64,000 bases of DNA from Bacilli bacterium (GTDB lineage Bacteria; Bacillota_I; Bacilli_A; ML615J-28; CAG-313). Positions 34,517 through 43,381 of this stretch are shown one piece after another. Position numbers and translations under genes: made by a program. Position 1 is the stretch's first letter, and the number at the start of each line of letters is the position of its first letter. Location: the NCBI GenBank assembly GCA_017398545.1, contig JAFQFT010000011.1:1-64000 (forward strand), given 5' to 3'. The notes below the pieces were generated by a model that was not told the origin of the DNA, searched no databases, and saw only the letters and a program-made list of their open reading frames with translations.

Positions 34517-35379
34517 CCCCTATATTCTTTTTTCATATATTCAAAAACCAAACATTCTAATTTTCTAATTTCATCAAATTTGCCTAAAGCCCTAATCTTT
34601 TCAATATTATGTCTACTTACTTTTAATAACATTGAACAAACAGAATTTAATTTAGTTGCAAACCTTGGCCCAAATAATTTATGAAACTTTTCTTCTCTTC
34701 TAAAATAATTGTATCTGACTTCATCGAATAACATATCTTTAATATCATTAGAAGTATTTTCATCAAAATCATAAGTCAATACATTTTGTTTTAATTTATC
34801 TATAATAAAGTTTGCAATTTTATTGATGTTTTGTCCTTCATATTTAATTTCTAATGGATATAACAAATTAAATAAATCAAAGACATCAGCTTGTCTATTT
34901 GTATGATCAAAATTAAGTAATTCAACAGTGCTCATTACTTGATTTACTAGGTTATCATTTACTTCATTACATGAATATAATAAAAAACCATATTTCTCAA
35001 ATTTACAATCATTTAGTGCTGAAATAGCATAATGATACGCTTCACCGTCAAACATATTTGTACTACGATAATCTTTTTCTAATATTCTTTGATTTAACAT
35101 TCCGTATCCTATCCCACATCTAACTTGATATGGATAAAATAAATTTCTTATAAAGCAATAACAACTAAAAGCATCAGAAACATCTTTAAATAATGCTTGA
35201 ATAGAATCTCCAGATGAAAATTCAAATGATTTCACTAATTCTTTTGAATAATATTCATTAATAAACTGAATGATAGAAAATAACTTATCTTGAATATAAA
35301 ATCTTTGTTCATCATCATATGTTCTAGAATGTTGTATATCTAAAATAATAGCAGCATAATTATTACTCACAGTATTCAC
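34513..35379 (-). CDS. satD: SatD family protein
   Basis: 288 residues. Begins NYAAIILDIQHSRTYDDEQR, with FEFSSGDSIQALF and VRCGIGYGML, the order of SatD-family proteins. The GDxxQ...RxGIGxG spacing recalls the nucleotidyl-cyclase fold, but no activity can be claimed. The C-terminal half is helical and may bind DNA (KLNSVCSMLLKVSRHNIEKI). It heads a two-gene operon behind a TATAAT and three regularly spaced palindromes at 35412-35492. Confidence 0.7.
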   Translation of the reverse strand: MNTVSNNYAAIILDIQHSRTYDDEQRFYIQDKLFSIIQFINEYYSKELVKSFEFSSGDSIQALFKDVSDAFSCYCFIRNLFYPYQVRCGIGYGMLNQRILEKDYRSTNMFDGEAYHYAISALNDCKFEKYGFLLYSCNEVNDNLVNQVMSTVELLNFDHTNRQADVFDLFNLLYPLEIKYEGQNINKIANFIIDKLKQNVLTYDFDENTSNDIKDMLFDEVRYNYFRREEKFHKLFGPRFATKLNSVCSMLLKVSRHNIEKIRALGKFDEIRKLECLVFEYMKKEYRG

Positions 35380-35411
35380 CTCGCTATTATTATATCATAT
35401 TAAATATTAAA

Positions 35412-35492
35412 ATGCAACCTAAATAAGTTGCATTTTTAATTTGCAACCTAAATAGGTTGCATTTCCGTTTTGCAACCGAAACAGGTTGCAAA
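35412..35492. repeat. three tandem palindromes in the satD upstream region
   Basis: TGCAAC...GTTGCA (35412-35433), TGCAACC...GGTTGCA (35442-35461) and TTGCAACC...GGTTGCAA (35468-35492). Centres are 29 nt apart each time and the inner five bases vary. They lie upstream of the satD -10 region. Candidate operators for a dimeric regulator acting in register, or stacked RNA hairpins if transcribed. Confidence 0.75.
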
Positions 35493-35518
35493 CTGAAATT
35501 ATAATCAAAACTAAATAC

Positions 35519-35549
35519 AAAAAAACCACTACCTAGGATAGTGGTTTTA
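35519..35549 (-). terminator. terminator after the 167-residue membrane protein gene
   Basis: AAAACCACTA / TAGTGGTTTT with T-rich flanks. Between it and the gene lies CACCT...AGGTG and unexplained sequence of about 90 nt. Confidence 0.65.
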
Positions 35550-35663
35550 TTATTCTAACTACTTAAAGCAGTAGAAACACCTGAAATGCAGGAGGTGCAA
35601 ACACCTATAATTTACATATAAATTATACCATTTTAGAAAGAAAATGTCAATGTTTTCTCATTT

Positions 35664-36167
35664 TTATTCAAATGATTTAATTATATTTGAATTTTCATAT
35701 ATATAAATTTTTTTACTATTTGTTATCTTTCTATAATATTCTAAAGCCTTATCAGAATAAATTTTAACTGGAGGAATATAATATCCTTTTTTCTTTAGTC
35801 CATTATGTTCATAATTGATAACAGCAACAGAAACAATATATATATTTTTTGAAGCATAATACTTTTTAAATTTCACGCTAATAGCATTTATATCAAGTTT
35901 AATTATTTTTTTATTCTTTATTTTCTTAAAACAAATACCTATACGAAAATAATATATTGATTTAATTATAAAAAATAAGAAAATCAAAAATAAAAAAGGA
36001 ATTACAAAAAAATAAATTCTTTTAGCATATTTAAGGTCTTCGCTAGTCAATGCTAAAAATGCACATGCGATAATAAAAAATAAAGGAAGTAATGCTGTAA
36101 AAAAATAATTACTATAAATTTTCTTTATTGTAATGTTATTTTTTATATTAATTGTTTTTTTTGACAT
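35664..36167 (-). CDS. two-helix membrane protein of unknown function
   Basis: 167 residues: Lys/Ile/Asn-rich N-terminus, two hydrophobic helices (about 24-42 and 50-70), then a cytoplasmic beta-rich domain of about 95 residues (SVKFKKYYASKNIYIVSVAV). Extremely AT-rich codon use. Not recognised. Good AGGAGG before the start. Confidence 0.6.
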   Translation of the reverse strand: MSKKTINIKNNITIKKIYSNYFFTALLPLFFIIACAFLALTSEDLKYAKRIYFFVIPFLFLIFLFFIIKSIYYFRIGICFKKIKNKKIIKLDINAISVKFKKYYASKNIYIVSVAVINYEHNGLKKKGYYIPPVKIYSDKALEYYRKITNSKKIYIYENSNIIKSFE

Positions 36168-36296
36168 ACACTTAACCTCCTAATATTTTATAGGTATTTT
36201 TTTAATATGATTAAACAAATATTTATTTAAAGTTTCGTTTTTTTTATTTTACCACATTATTAAATTATTTTCAATATTTCATAAAAAAATGAGCTT

Positions 36297-37907
36297 TTAA
36301 TCTAAGCTCATTTCTATAAATTTATATATAATTTTAATTTCTCTTGTTTTTTCTCCGTTAATTTCTTTTTTATATCCAATAACTATTCTTGAAACTAAAT
36401 CATTTACCATATCTTGTGTTATTTTTATTTCATCAATATATTAAAATGCAACATCTTTTAAATTTTTTAGTGAATCTTCAGTAACTGGAGATTTTTTTAT
36501 TTCTTCTTCTAACTTTAAAATTTTATCTTTTAGTTCTTTTTGTTCACTTTTATACTCTCCTAATAATGTTTTATATGTGTCTATATCTATTAGTCTTGAT
36601 GCATAGTCTTAATAAAGGTTTCTTATTATTGTGATTAATGTAGTTTGTCTAGTTTTATATTTCTTTAATAATCCTTCATTTATGTTTAAATTAGTATTCT
36701 TTTTTAATTCTTCTTTTAATAATTCAATTACTTCATCATTTCTTTTAACCGTTGATATAAAGCTTCTTAAGCTCTTATCTACAATTGTTTTAATTGTATT
36801 ATATGTTATAGTATTTGATTTAGGACATCTTGCTATATTATCACGATGTCTTTGGCATTTATAAAAACATCTTGAAGATCCAGTTCTTTCTTTTTGAGTT
36901 ATTAAAACCATTCTTCCCCCACAGTTAGCGCAAAAGATTATTCCTTTAAAGAAATTTTCTGAATCATGAACTTTCTTTGTGCTTCTAGATTCAAGAATTT
37001 TTTGTACTTCATTAAACTCTTCTTGAGTTACTATTGGTTCATGTGTACCACATACAATTATTCTTTGATCTATTGGAACTTTTACTACTTTTTTTGTTTT
37101 ATAGTTTTCTATTTCATACTTTCTATTTACCATGTCACCAACATATACTCTATCTTTCAAGATTGCGTTAATTGTAGCTGGAATCCATACTCCACGTCTT
37201 TTAAATGTATTATCTTTTATATATCTATCAAATCTTGTATCCCCATTTAATGATTTATAGGTTGCAGGATTAACAATATTTTCAGACATAAGAGTATTTG
37301 CAATAATCGTTGAACCTTTTTTGTCAAGTGCCATATCAAATATTTTTCTTACTACTTGTGCTGCTTCTGGATCAATAATAAGTTTATTTTTATTAGTAGG
37401 ATCTTGTTTATAACCATATGGGGCTTGAGATGCGATAAAATATCCATTCATTGCTCTTTGACGCTTTGCTATTTTTATTTTTCTTGATAAATCTTTTGCA
37501 TACATATCATTTAAGATATTTTTAAATGGAGCAATATCATTATTATTTGATAATGTATCTACATTATCAGTTATTGCAACATATCTTACATGTTTTGTTG
37601 GGAAGTATATTTCTGTATAATAACCAGTTTGAATATAATCCCTTCCAAGTCGTGATAAATCTTTTGTTATGACCATATTAATCTTCCCTATTTCAATATC
37701 AGATATCATTCTTTGAAATGAAGGTCTATTATAATTTAAGCCTGAAAATCCATCATCAACATATATATCAATTATTTCTAAACTATGTTCTACACAATAC
37801 TTCTCTAATATCATTTTTTGAGTAATGATACTTTCAGAATCTCCTACATTTCCATCGTCACTTGAAAGTCTACAATAGAGTCCTACTTTGTAGATGTTAT
37901 CAATCAT
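36297..37907 (-). pseudogene. large serine recombinase with two premature stops
   Basis: Reads as a resolvase/invertase-type recombinase: catalytic domain with YCRLSSDD (Ser15), DGFSG and KDLSRLGRDY, recombinase domain, and zinc ribbon FCANCGGRMV...CYKC...CPKS. After IRNLY a TAA (36609) interrupts the frame; the same frame then continues (DYASRLIDIDTYKTLLGEYK...) through a second TAA at about 36443 to a normal end at 36297. The lost part is the C-terminal coiled coil that controls integration and excision. Catalytic residues remain, so a partial activity is conceivable, but the element is probably immobile. A 45-residue gene overlaps its start. Confidence 0.88.
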
Positions 37908-38037
37908 TACTTTTTCCCCTTTTTATAATTTTAGCTACAATTTTAGCAAGAAATGCTTCTAGCTTTTCAATATTATCAAATTCTTCTTTAATGATGTATT
38001 TAACACCATCTATATACATTACTTTATCTTTTTCCAT
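37900..38037 (-). CDS. 45-residue protein coupled to the recombinase
   Basis: MEKDKVMYIDGVKYIIKEEF then a Lys/Ala-rich helix to KRGKSND. GGGAG lies before the ATG and its end overlaps the recombinase ATG. Small proteins of this layout (short beta hairpin, then helix) precede serine recombinases in Gram-positive elements, such as TnpW of Tn4451-like transposons; homology is not proven. Confidence 0.55.
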   Translation of the reverse strand: MEKDKVMYIDGVKYIIKEEFDNIEKLEAFLAKIVAKIIKRGKSND

Positions 38038-38105
38038 TGTGCTCCCTCATATAATCTCTATTCTACTTACATTATATGAAGGTGTAAGGTCAAATATTGT
38101 CCCTA

Positions 38106-38654
38106 TCAATTATAATATTTATCAATATATGCTTCTATTAAAATTTGATAAGCTTTATTTGGATGTTTTATTATACGGCCATATTCTTGATATAGTATTA
38201 CTTGTGTAAATGCGTAAGCATCAATATCTACTTCCTTTGAGTTATATTCTACTAAAGACGCCTTATCATTTAGGTTAATTGGTGTAAAGTGATTAACTAG
38301 TACATTCTCCCATCTTTTGTGTCTATCTGTTTCATGATCTCTTGCTTTATAGATTTAGTATACGTGTCTTAACTCATGAGCAATAGATTTAAGACATTCT
38401 TTATGATTGTACAAGTATTTTCTATTGATTTCAATATGTGCTGGATATTCTAAAACTAATCTACTGTCAACACTTAAGTTTTCAAAACATATTGGTAGTG
38501 CTTCTACTCCTAAGAATACTGAGATATTTATACAGTCTTTTACAAGTACTTCTTCTTCCTCCCAGTGATCTTCTCTAAAATTTTTAATGGACTTTTTTTT
38601 AGTTCTTCATCATTATATAGTTTTTTCTTTATTAATCATATCCCTGACCTTCAT
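38106..38654 (-). pseudogene. ImmA/IrrE-type metallopeptidase, broken
   Basis: The readable frame contains SIAHELRHVY, a HExxH zinc site, then DIDAYAF, the third-ligand region of ImmA/IrrE peptidases, and ends IEAYIDKYYN. A TAA follows HELRHVY at once, and the N-terminal part shifts frame in A-rich runs after MKVRDMINKEK. In ICEBs1-like elements ImmA cleaves the XRE repressor ImmR; here the partner is probably the divergent XRE gene at 38745. Confidence 0.8.
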
Positions 38655-38744
38655 TTCTATAAACATTTTTGTGACACTTACATTAACTAATCTTAAATTT
38701 CATATTATAATTAAAGTAATATTTTATATATATAGGGATTTGTT

Positions 38745-39239
38745 ATGAATAGATTAAAAGAATTAAGAGAAGAAAAAAATTTATCAACTAGAGGTCTTGC
38801 AGCAATGGTTGATATTAATCATATGGCCATTAATTATTATGAGAATGAAAAAAGAGATTTTAATACTACTGCATTAAAAACTCTTTCTATATTCTTTGAT
38901 GTGACAATAGATTATCTTCTTTGTCATAGTAGTTATTATTTATTTGTTAATTATCATAATATTATGTTAAAAGTTAATGAAGAAGATTATAAGTTACTAT
39001 ATAAAGATGGATTTATATATTTTGATAATAATAAAAGATATATTAATTTAAATAAACTTATAGGATTAGATAATGATAATGATTTATTTGATTTTATAAT
39101 TGATTTATATAGACACAAGAGATTAGATGGATTGTTTGATAAGAATGATACATCTATATTTGAAAAAAATAATGATGTTGTAGAGATTATATTAGATAAA
39201 GAATTTATAGAATATATGAAGAAATCATTAGAGTTATAA
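38745..39239 (+). CDS. XRE-family regulator of the element
   Basis: 164 residues. Helix-turn-helix at 1-55 (LKELREEKNLSTRGLAAMVD...INYYENEKR), then an unusual acidic, Tyr/Asp-rich C-terminal half (LYKDGFIYFDNNKRYINLNKLIG). Divergent from the broken peptidase gene, as in ImmR/ImmA-type switches. Its C-terminal half is duplicated as a pseudogene at 29021-29329. Intact here, so repression of remaining element genes may persist. Confidence 0.8.
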   Translation: MNRLKELREEKNLSTRGLAAMVDINHMAINYYENEKRDFNTTALKTLSIFFDVTIDYLLCHSSYYLFVNYHNIMLKVNEEDYKLLYKDGFIYFDNNKRYINLNKLIGLDNDNDLFDFIIDLYRHKRLDGLFDKNDTSIFEKNNDVVEIILDKEFIEYMKKSLEL

Positions 39240-39240
39240 T

Positions 39241-39264
39241 GGAAAGAGAGATCTTTCCTTTATT
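39241..39264 (+). terminator. XRE gene terminator
   Basis: GGAAAGA / TCTTTCC followed by a T-rich run; a related hairpin follows the pseudogene copy at 29.33 kb. Confidence 0.6.
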
Positions 39265-39295
39265 TTGCCTTCTCCTATTAATTTCATTAATCCAT

Positions 39296-39338
39296 AAAAA
39301 CACTCCGCAAGCCCTTTTTTTTCAAGTGCTTGCGGAGT
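39296..39338 (-). terminator. terminator of the Big_2 protein transcript
   Basis: Stem ACTCCGCAAGC / GCTTGCGGAGT, GC-rich for this region, with a U-run on the minus strand. Confidence 0.75.
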
Positions 39339-39342
39339 TTGT

Positions 39343-39576
39343 CTAATCATTTTTATTATTTTGTTTTTTCACTAATGCTCTACCTCTTAAATATATCAAA
39401 GTACCAATTGTTTCAACAATAACAAACAAAAACAATACTCCCAAATATTGTCGTAGACTAGCTTTTTCATATATACTTTCAATCAGCCAAAATAAGCTAA
39501 TTATAGGACCACTTATCCATAATAATTTTCCTGAAAAAATATATATAACTCCAAATGAAGAATTTAAATCTTTCAT
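39343..39576 (-). CDS. small two-helix membrane protein
   Basis: 77 residues with two helices (about 9-32 and 41-63) and a basic Asn/Lys tail. GGAGG before the start. It follows the large secreted protein by 25 nt and shares its terminator. Could assist or immunise against that protein, but nothing in the sequence shows it. Confidence 0.55.
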   Translation of the reverse strand: MKDLNSSFGVIYIFSGKLLWISGPIISLFWLIESIYEKASLRQYLGVLFLFVIVETIGTLIYLRGRALVKKQNNKND

Positions 39577-39601
39577 ATAGCCTCCGCTTTCATGTTTTAA
39601 A

Positions 39602-42568
39602 TTAGATAACAGTTATTGCTATTGTACCGATATAACTATCGTCGTATTTATTTATGCATGTTATAGTTACAGTTCCTTTAGAAACACCATGTACTATACC
39701 ATAAATATCCACAGTGGCAATAGAATTATCACTGCTAGTCCAAACATAATCTTGCCTTATATTAGTAGGCCCACCTGATACAATGCATATACTACGTGTA
39801 TATCCAACATGAACTGTTGTTTCTCCTGCATTACCACCTAATTTCGAATATTCTGTTCCGTTTAATGATTCATCAACATTGGAATCAGTTGTTAGCGAAA
39901 CAATTGAAGTTGATCCAGCCTTTTCATAAACTATAATTTCAAGTGTAGCTACATGGTTAAGGTTATATTTATCTGTTACCCTTATAATAGTACTTCCAAC
40001 CTTCTTCGCAAAAACAGTTCCGAATGCACTTACTGTGGCAACAGACGGATCTGTACTCATCCATACGTAATCGTTATATCTTGAATCAAATTCAGCATCA
40101 TTTCCTAGATATAATACTCTTGTAAAACCTATCGCTATAGTATTATAATATCTATCTCCATTATTAACAGTAACTTCTGTTCCCAATCCTGTTGTTTCTG
40201 TAGCGTAATCAGTTTCAGTTGTTATTGTAAAAGAATACGCTGGACATTCCTCAATAAAGAATGTATAATCTATTAAATCGTTGCCATTAAAATATCCAAA
40301 ATACAATATATCGCCTTTTAGCAGCTGTATATCTAAACTAATTGTTAATTTTGAAACATTACATTTGATAAAATTTTCCAAGGTCAATGAATTATCATGT
40401 AATTTATACACAACAAAAATCATATTATTTTGCGTTTGACCATTATTAGTAAAACTATAACTTACTTTATAGTTGCTATTATACGGAATATTAACAAATG
40501 ATAGTTTATCTCCGATATTTGATGCTAATTTGTATTCTTCACTTAATTGATACTCTTCCTGTACATTTAATAAATTATAATGTATTTCACCACTTGATGG
40601 AATATTAAACCTTACATAATAATAATTTCCTTTTTCTAGAAAAACATTAATACTACTGAAATTTTGAATAGAAATAGCATCATTTGTATAACTTTCAATA
40701 CTAAATTTATCTATAATATTCATTCCTTCATCATATATTTCAAAACCAATTGGGATTTCAATAGAATTATTTATACTATACATTTCCATTGTATATAAAT
40801 CATCTTGTGTACAATAAATTTTTATAATACTTTCATTACTACCTGATAGAATATAATCATTTAATATTATTTCCTTTGTACTTGTGATTTGAAACGGTTT
40901 TATTGACACATCATATGCTCGAGAATTTTGTGGAAAATGTCCTATTTCCACCTCAAAGTAATATTTTTTTTCTTTATCAAAAATAAAAGATACAGTTCCA
41001 TAATTAGATGCTACTACTTTATCATTTTCATATAATTTTATTGTAGAATGTGTTGGGACACTTATGGTATAATATCCTGAATACTCAGGCGTAAAGGAAA
41101 AACTATCATATTTTCCATCTTGTATCATATAACCTCTTGTTTTCTCAAAAATAGTAACATTTTTATGTTGCTTTTTACCTAATAATAAATTAAAAGATGA
41201 TGTTGCAATACCAATTTCTTCAAATGAATCATTTGATTCATTAGCATATGAAATTTGAATTCTTGAACCATATGTTAAGTAAGCTTCACTTTTTGAAACA
41301 CTATCCAAATCCCAATGATAACTGATATAGTTGTACTCAGGAAATCCTAAATCATCATAAGTTATTGGTCTAAATACTAGTGCATTATTATTATTACTTG
41401 TTATACTTTTTGCATCAATTTTCCATAAACTATTGTTTTTATCAATTTGCTCTGTTCTTCCACCTAAATTATAATCACTTGGGTTATTATTTAATTCCTT
41501 CAATTCATATCCAATATGAGTATCACCTATTTTGTAATCAAGAACAACATAACAATCGTACACTATTTGACCAATATCCAAGGCCTTACCAATTTTTGGG
41601 TTTATCATTCCAATACCTTCCAATAAAATATTAGCTTTTGATTGATTGGCAGTTTGTAAATCAACATTAACTGAGGATATTCCATATCCACTATATAATG
41701 CATATGAACGATTAATAATATAACCAGAATCTAAATTGACATCATAAGTAGAATCAAATACATTATTCATATGTGCATTTGTTATATTAACAAAAGCAAA
41801 TGAATCCTTAATAGCATATAAATCTTTATTTGGTTGAGTTTCCTCATAATTTTGTTGATATACATAACCATATATACATGATTCCTTTTCATCAGTAGGT
41901 TTAGGAAGTGGAATTACGACATCAGAATAAGATGAATACGCCTCACTATCTAAACTTAACTTAAAATTTTCAATAACAATTTCACTGTTATTATAAAATA
42001 TATATTCACTCAAGTAAATAAATGTAAAAACATATAAAGGTGTAATCGTATATGTGAACTCTTCTTCACTTAGATTATATATAGCTTCTATATCATAAAT
42101 AAATACATCAACTAAATTTGCAGTTTTTAAATCACCATTAGAAGAGTAAGCTTTAGTATTAACGAAAAATCCATATTCTTTCCCTGTATATGTATATATT
42201 CCTCTATGAATAAATAATTCCTTAGGTACTAAATATATAATAGGATCATCTCCATGTATAGTAGCGTTACCATTTGAAAAAATAGTAGGCTTTTTAGTAT
42301 AATCCATATAAAAGCCACAAAAAGAATGCCTTGGATCGTTATAATTATGAACATTTACATTATAAAAATCCGCCCACTCTGGAATATCTTTACTATTAGT
42401 ATAATCATCATAATCACCTTCAGTAATTGTTAAACTTGTATTCATCTTATCTAAGACGCTTGATTCAGTTGGTGTAGAAACACTTGCATGAACATCAAAA
42501 TTACTAACTGAAACAAACACAATTACTATTAATGTAAAAATTATAATAACTTTTAAAATTTTTTTCAT
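39602..42568 (-). CDS. 988-residue secreted protein with two C-terminal Big_2 domains
   Basis: Signal peptide (1-28, cleavage after VHA). The long middle part is Asn/Tyr/Ser-rich and unrecognised; one stretch (about 480-680) resembles pre-peptidase-like beta domains (YYTISVPTHSTIKLYEND). The end holds two Ig-like Big_2 domains, each with YVWxSxDPS/NSIATV..G.V.....G...I. No LPXTG, lipobox or SLH anchor is visible. AGGAGG before ATG. Probably binds a surface or host/bacterial ligand; cargo of the island. Promoter region lies towards repeat copy C. Confidence 0.75.
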   Translation of the reverse strand: MKKILKVIIIFTLIVIVFVSVSNFDVHASVSTPTESSVLDKMNTSLTITEGDYDDYTNSKDIPEWADFYNVNVHNYNDPRHSFCGFYMDYTKKPTIFSNGNATIHGDDPIIYLVPKELFIHRGIYTYTGKEYGFFVNTKAYSSNGDLKTANLVDVFIYDIEAIYNLSEEEFTYTITPLYVFTFIYLSEYIFYNNSEIVIENFKLSLDSEAYSSYSDVVIPLPKPTDEKESCIYGYVYQQNYEETQPNKDLYAIKDSFAFVNITNAHMNNVFDSTYDVNLDSGYIINRSYALYSGYGISSVNVDLQTANQSKANILLEGIGMINPKIGKALDIGQIVYDCYVVLDYKIGDTHIGYELKELNNNPSDYNLGGRTEQIDKNNSLWKIDAKSITSNNNNALVFRPITYDDLGFPEYNYISYHWDLDSVSKSEAYLTYGSRIQISYANESNDSFEEIGIATSSFNLLLGKKQHKNVTIFEKTRGYMIQDGKYDSFSFTPEYSGYYTISVPTHSTIKLYENDKVVASNYGTVSFIFDKEKKYYFEVEIGHFPQNSRAYDVSIKPFQITSTKEIILNDYILSGSNESIIKIYCTQDDLYTMEMYSINNSIEIPIGFEIYDEGMNIIDKFSIESYTNDAISIQNFSSINVFLEKGNYYYVRFNIPSSGEIHYNLLNVQEEYQLSEEYKLASNIGDKLSFVNIPYNSNYKVSYSFTNNGQTQNNMIFVVYKLHDNSLTLENFIKCNVSKLTISLDIQLLKGDILYFGYFNGNDLIDYTFFIEECPAYSFTITTETDYATETTGLGTEVTVNNGDRYYNTIAIGFTRVLYLGNDAEFDSRYNDYVWMSTDPSVATVSAFGTVFAKKVGSTIIRVTDKYNLNHVATLEIIVYEKAGSTSIVSLTTDSNVDESLNGTEYSKLGGNAGETTVHVGYTRSICIVSGGPTNIRQDYVWTSSDNSIATVDIYGIVHGVSKGTVTITCINKYDDSYIGTIAITVI

Positions 42569-42773
42569 TATACAACCTCCTTGTATATGCTATGTGCATA
42601 ATTTAAAGCTCATCTTCACCAAAATAATCAAATGTTTTTCCCCTATTTAATTCTAAATACTTTAAGGTAATTATTAGAAATATTTTTAAAGTATGAGTTA
42701 TATGTTTATTATATCATATTTATTACATAAAAAAAGAAAAAAATAAATTATTTTTTTAGGATTTTATTCTTAT

Positions 42774-42948
42774 TGTGCCTAACTATCACCTTAAATTAGT
42801 AATTAAATAATATCCTAACTAACCTTTAAACTTAAGTTAAGTACGCTGCATAGGGGCTAATTAGTATAGTCCCTATTGCATCATTTTCCTTAACTTGCGG
42901 CACATTAAATATATTAGTTATTTATAATCATCATTATGGATAACAATA
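42774..42948. repeat. non-coding repeat, copy C
   Basis: Best-preserved copy. Inner hairpin TGCAtAGGGG...CCCTAtTGCA and outer pairing AAGTTAAG...CTTAACTT. Then CACATTAAATATATTAG, as in copy B. It ends about 22 nt before the truncated yjcZ copy 2. Confidence 0.65.
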
Positions 42949-42970
42949 TGTGAACTGGGAAGAGTCCCGT

Positions 42971-43104
42971 TTCAACCTAACTATGGATATGGATGTTGTC
43001 AACAACAAACTACTTCTTGTGGTAGCAACTTTGGTGGTTATGGCTACGCTTTAATTCTAGTATTATTCATTTTATTAGTAATTATCGGTACTGCAAGATG
43101 GTAA
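42971..43104 (+). pseudogene. yjcZ copy 2, lacking start and ribosome site
   Basis: Identical base for base to the complete gene from TCAACC (codon 3) through the stop. Upstream sequence is unrelated, with no in-frame start codon. A terminator related to that of copy 1 follows (43113-43139). Confidence 0.85.
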
Positions 43105-43112
43105 TAAAATTT

Positions 43113-43139
43113 AAAAGGGAGCTTTATGCTCCTTTTTTT
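43113..43139 (+). terminator. terminator after yjcZ copy 2
   Basis: AAAAGGGAGC-tttat-GCTCCTTTTTTT. Confidence 0.65.
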
Positions 43140-43167
43140 AATAATTAATTTAAGTATTTAAAAAAGT

Positions 43168-43218
43168 GGCGGGGAAATTCCCCGCCTTTCAGTTGACCAA
43201 GACCTTCCGGTCAGCCCA
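43168..43218. repeat. GC-rich palindrome pair
   Basis: A perfect 19-bp palindrome GGCGGGGAAATTCCCCGCC, then TTGACC...GGTCAG with arms around ttcc. By far the most GC-rich spot of the island. No T-run, so not a clear terminator. Origin unknown. The rest of 43220-43380 is AT-rich with no gene. Confidence 0.6.
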
Positions 43219-43381
43219 AAAAGTAATATTACATTTATATATTTTATCATATCATAAATATTAAAATAAATCATCATATTTATGAACTTTTATTTTAACA
43301 TTTATATTTAGTTTTACAATTAAAATAATTAATATTTAACTGATATAAATCATACCTAAATATTGTTTAAAAGAACTTGTA

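Noticed and set aside
35412-35492. Possible short CRISPR array (three repeats, constant spacing)
   Set aside because: Units are palindromes with only about 8-10 nt between them, no spacer-sized unique sequence and no cas genes.
35570-35620. Sequence CACCTGAAATGCAGGAGGTGCAAACACC with an AGGAGGTG that might start a small plus-strand gene
   Set aside because: No start codon at proper distance followed by an open frame; likely chance or a small hairpin.
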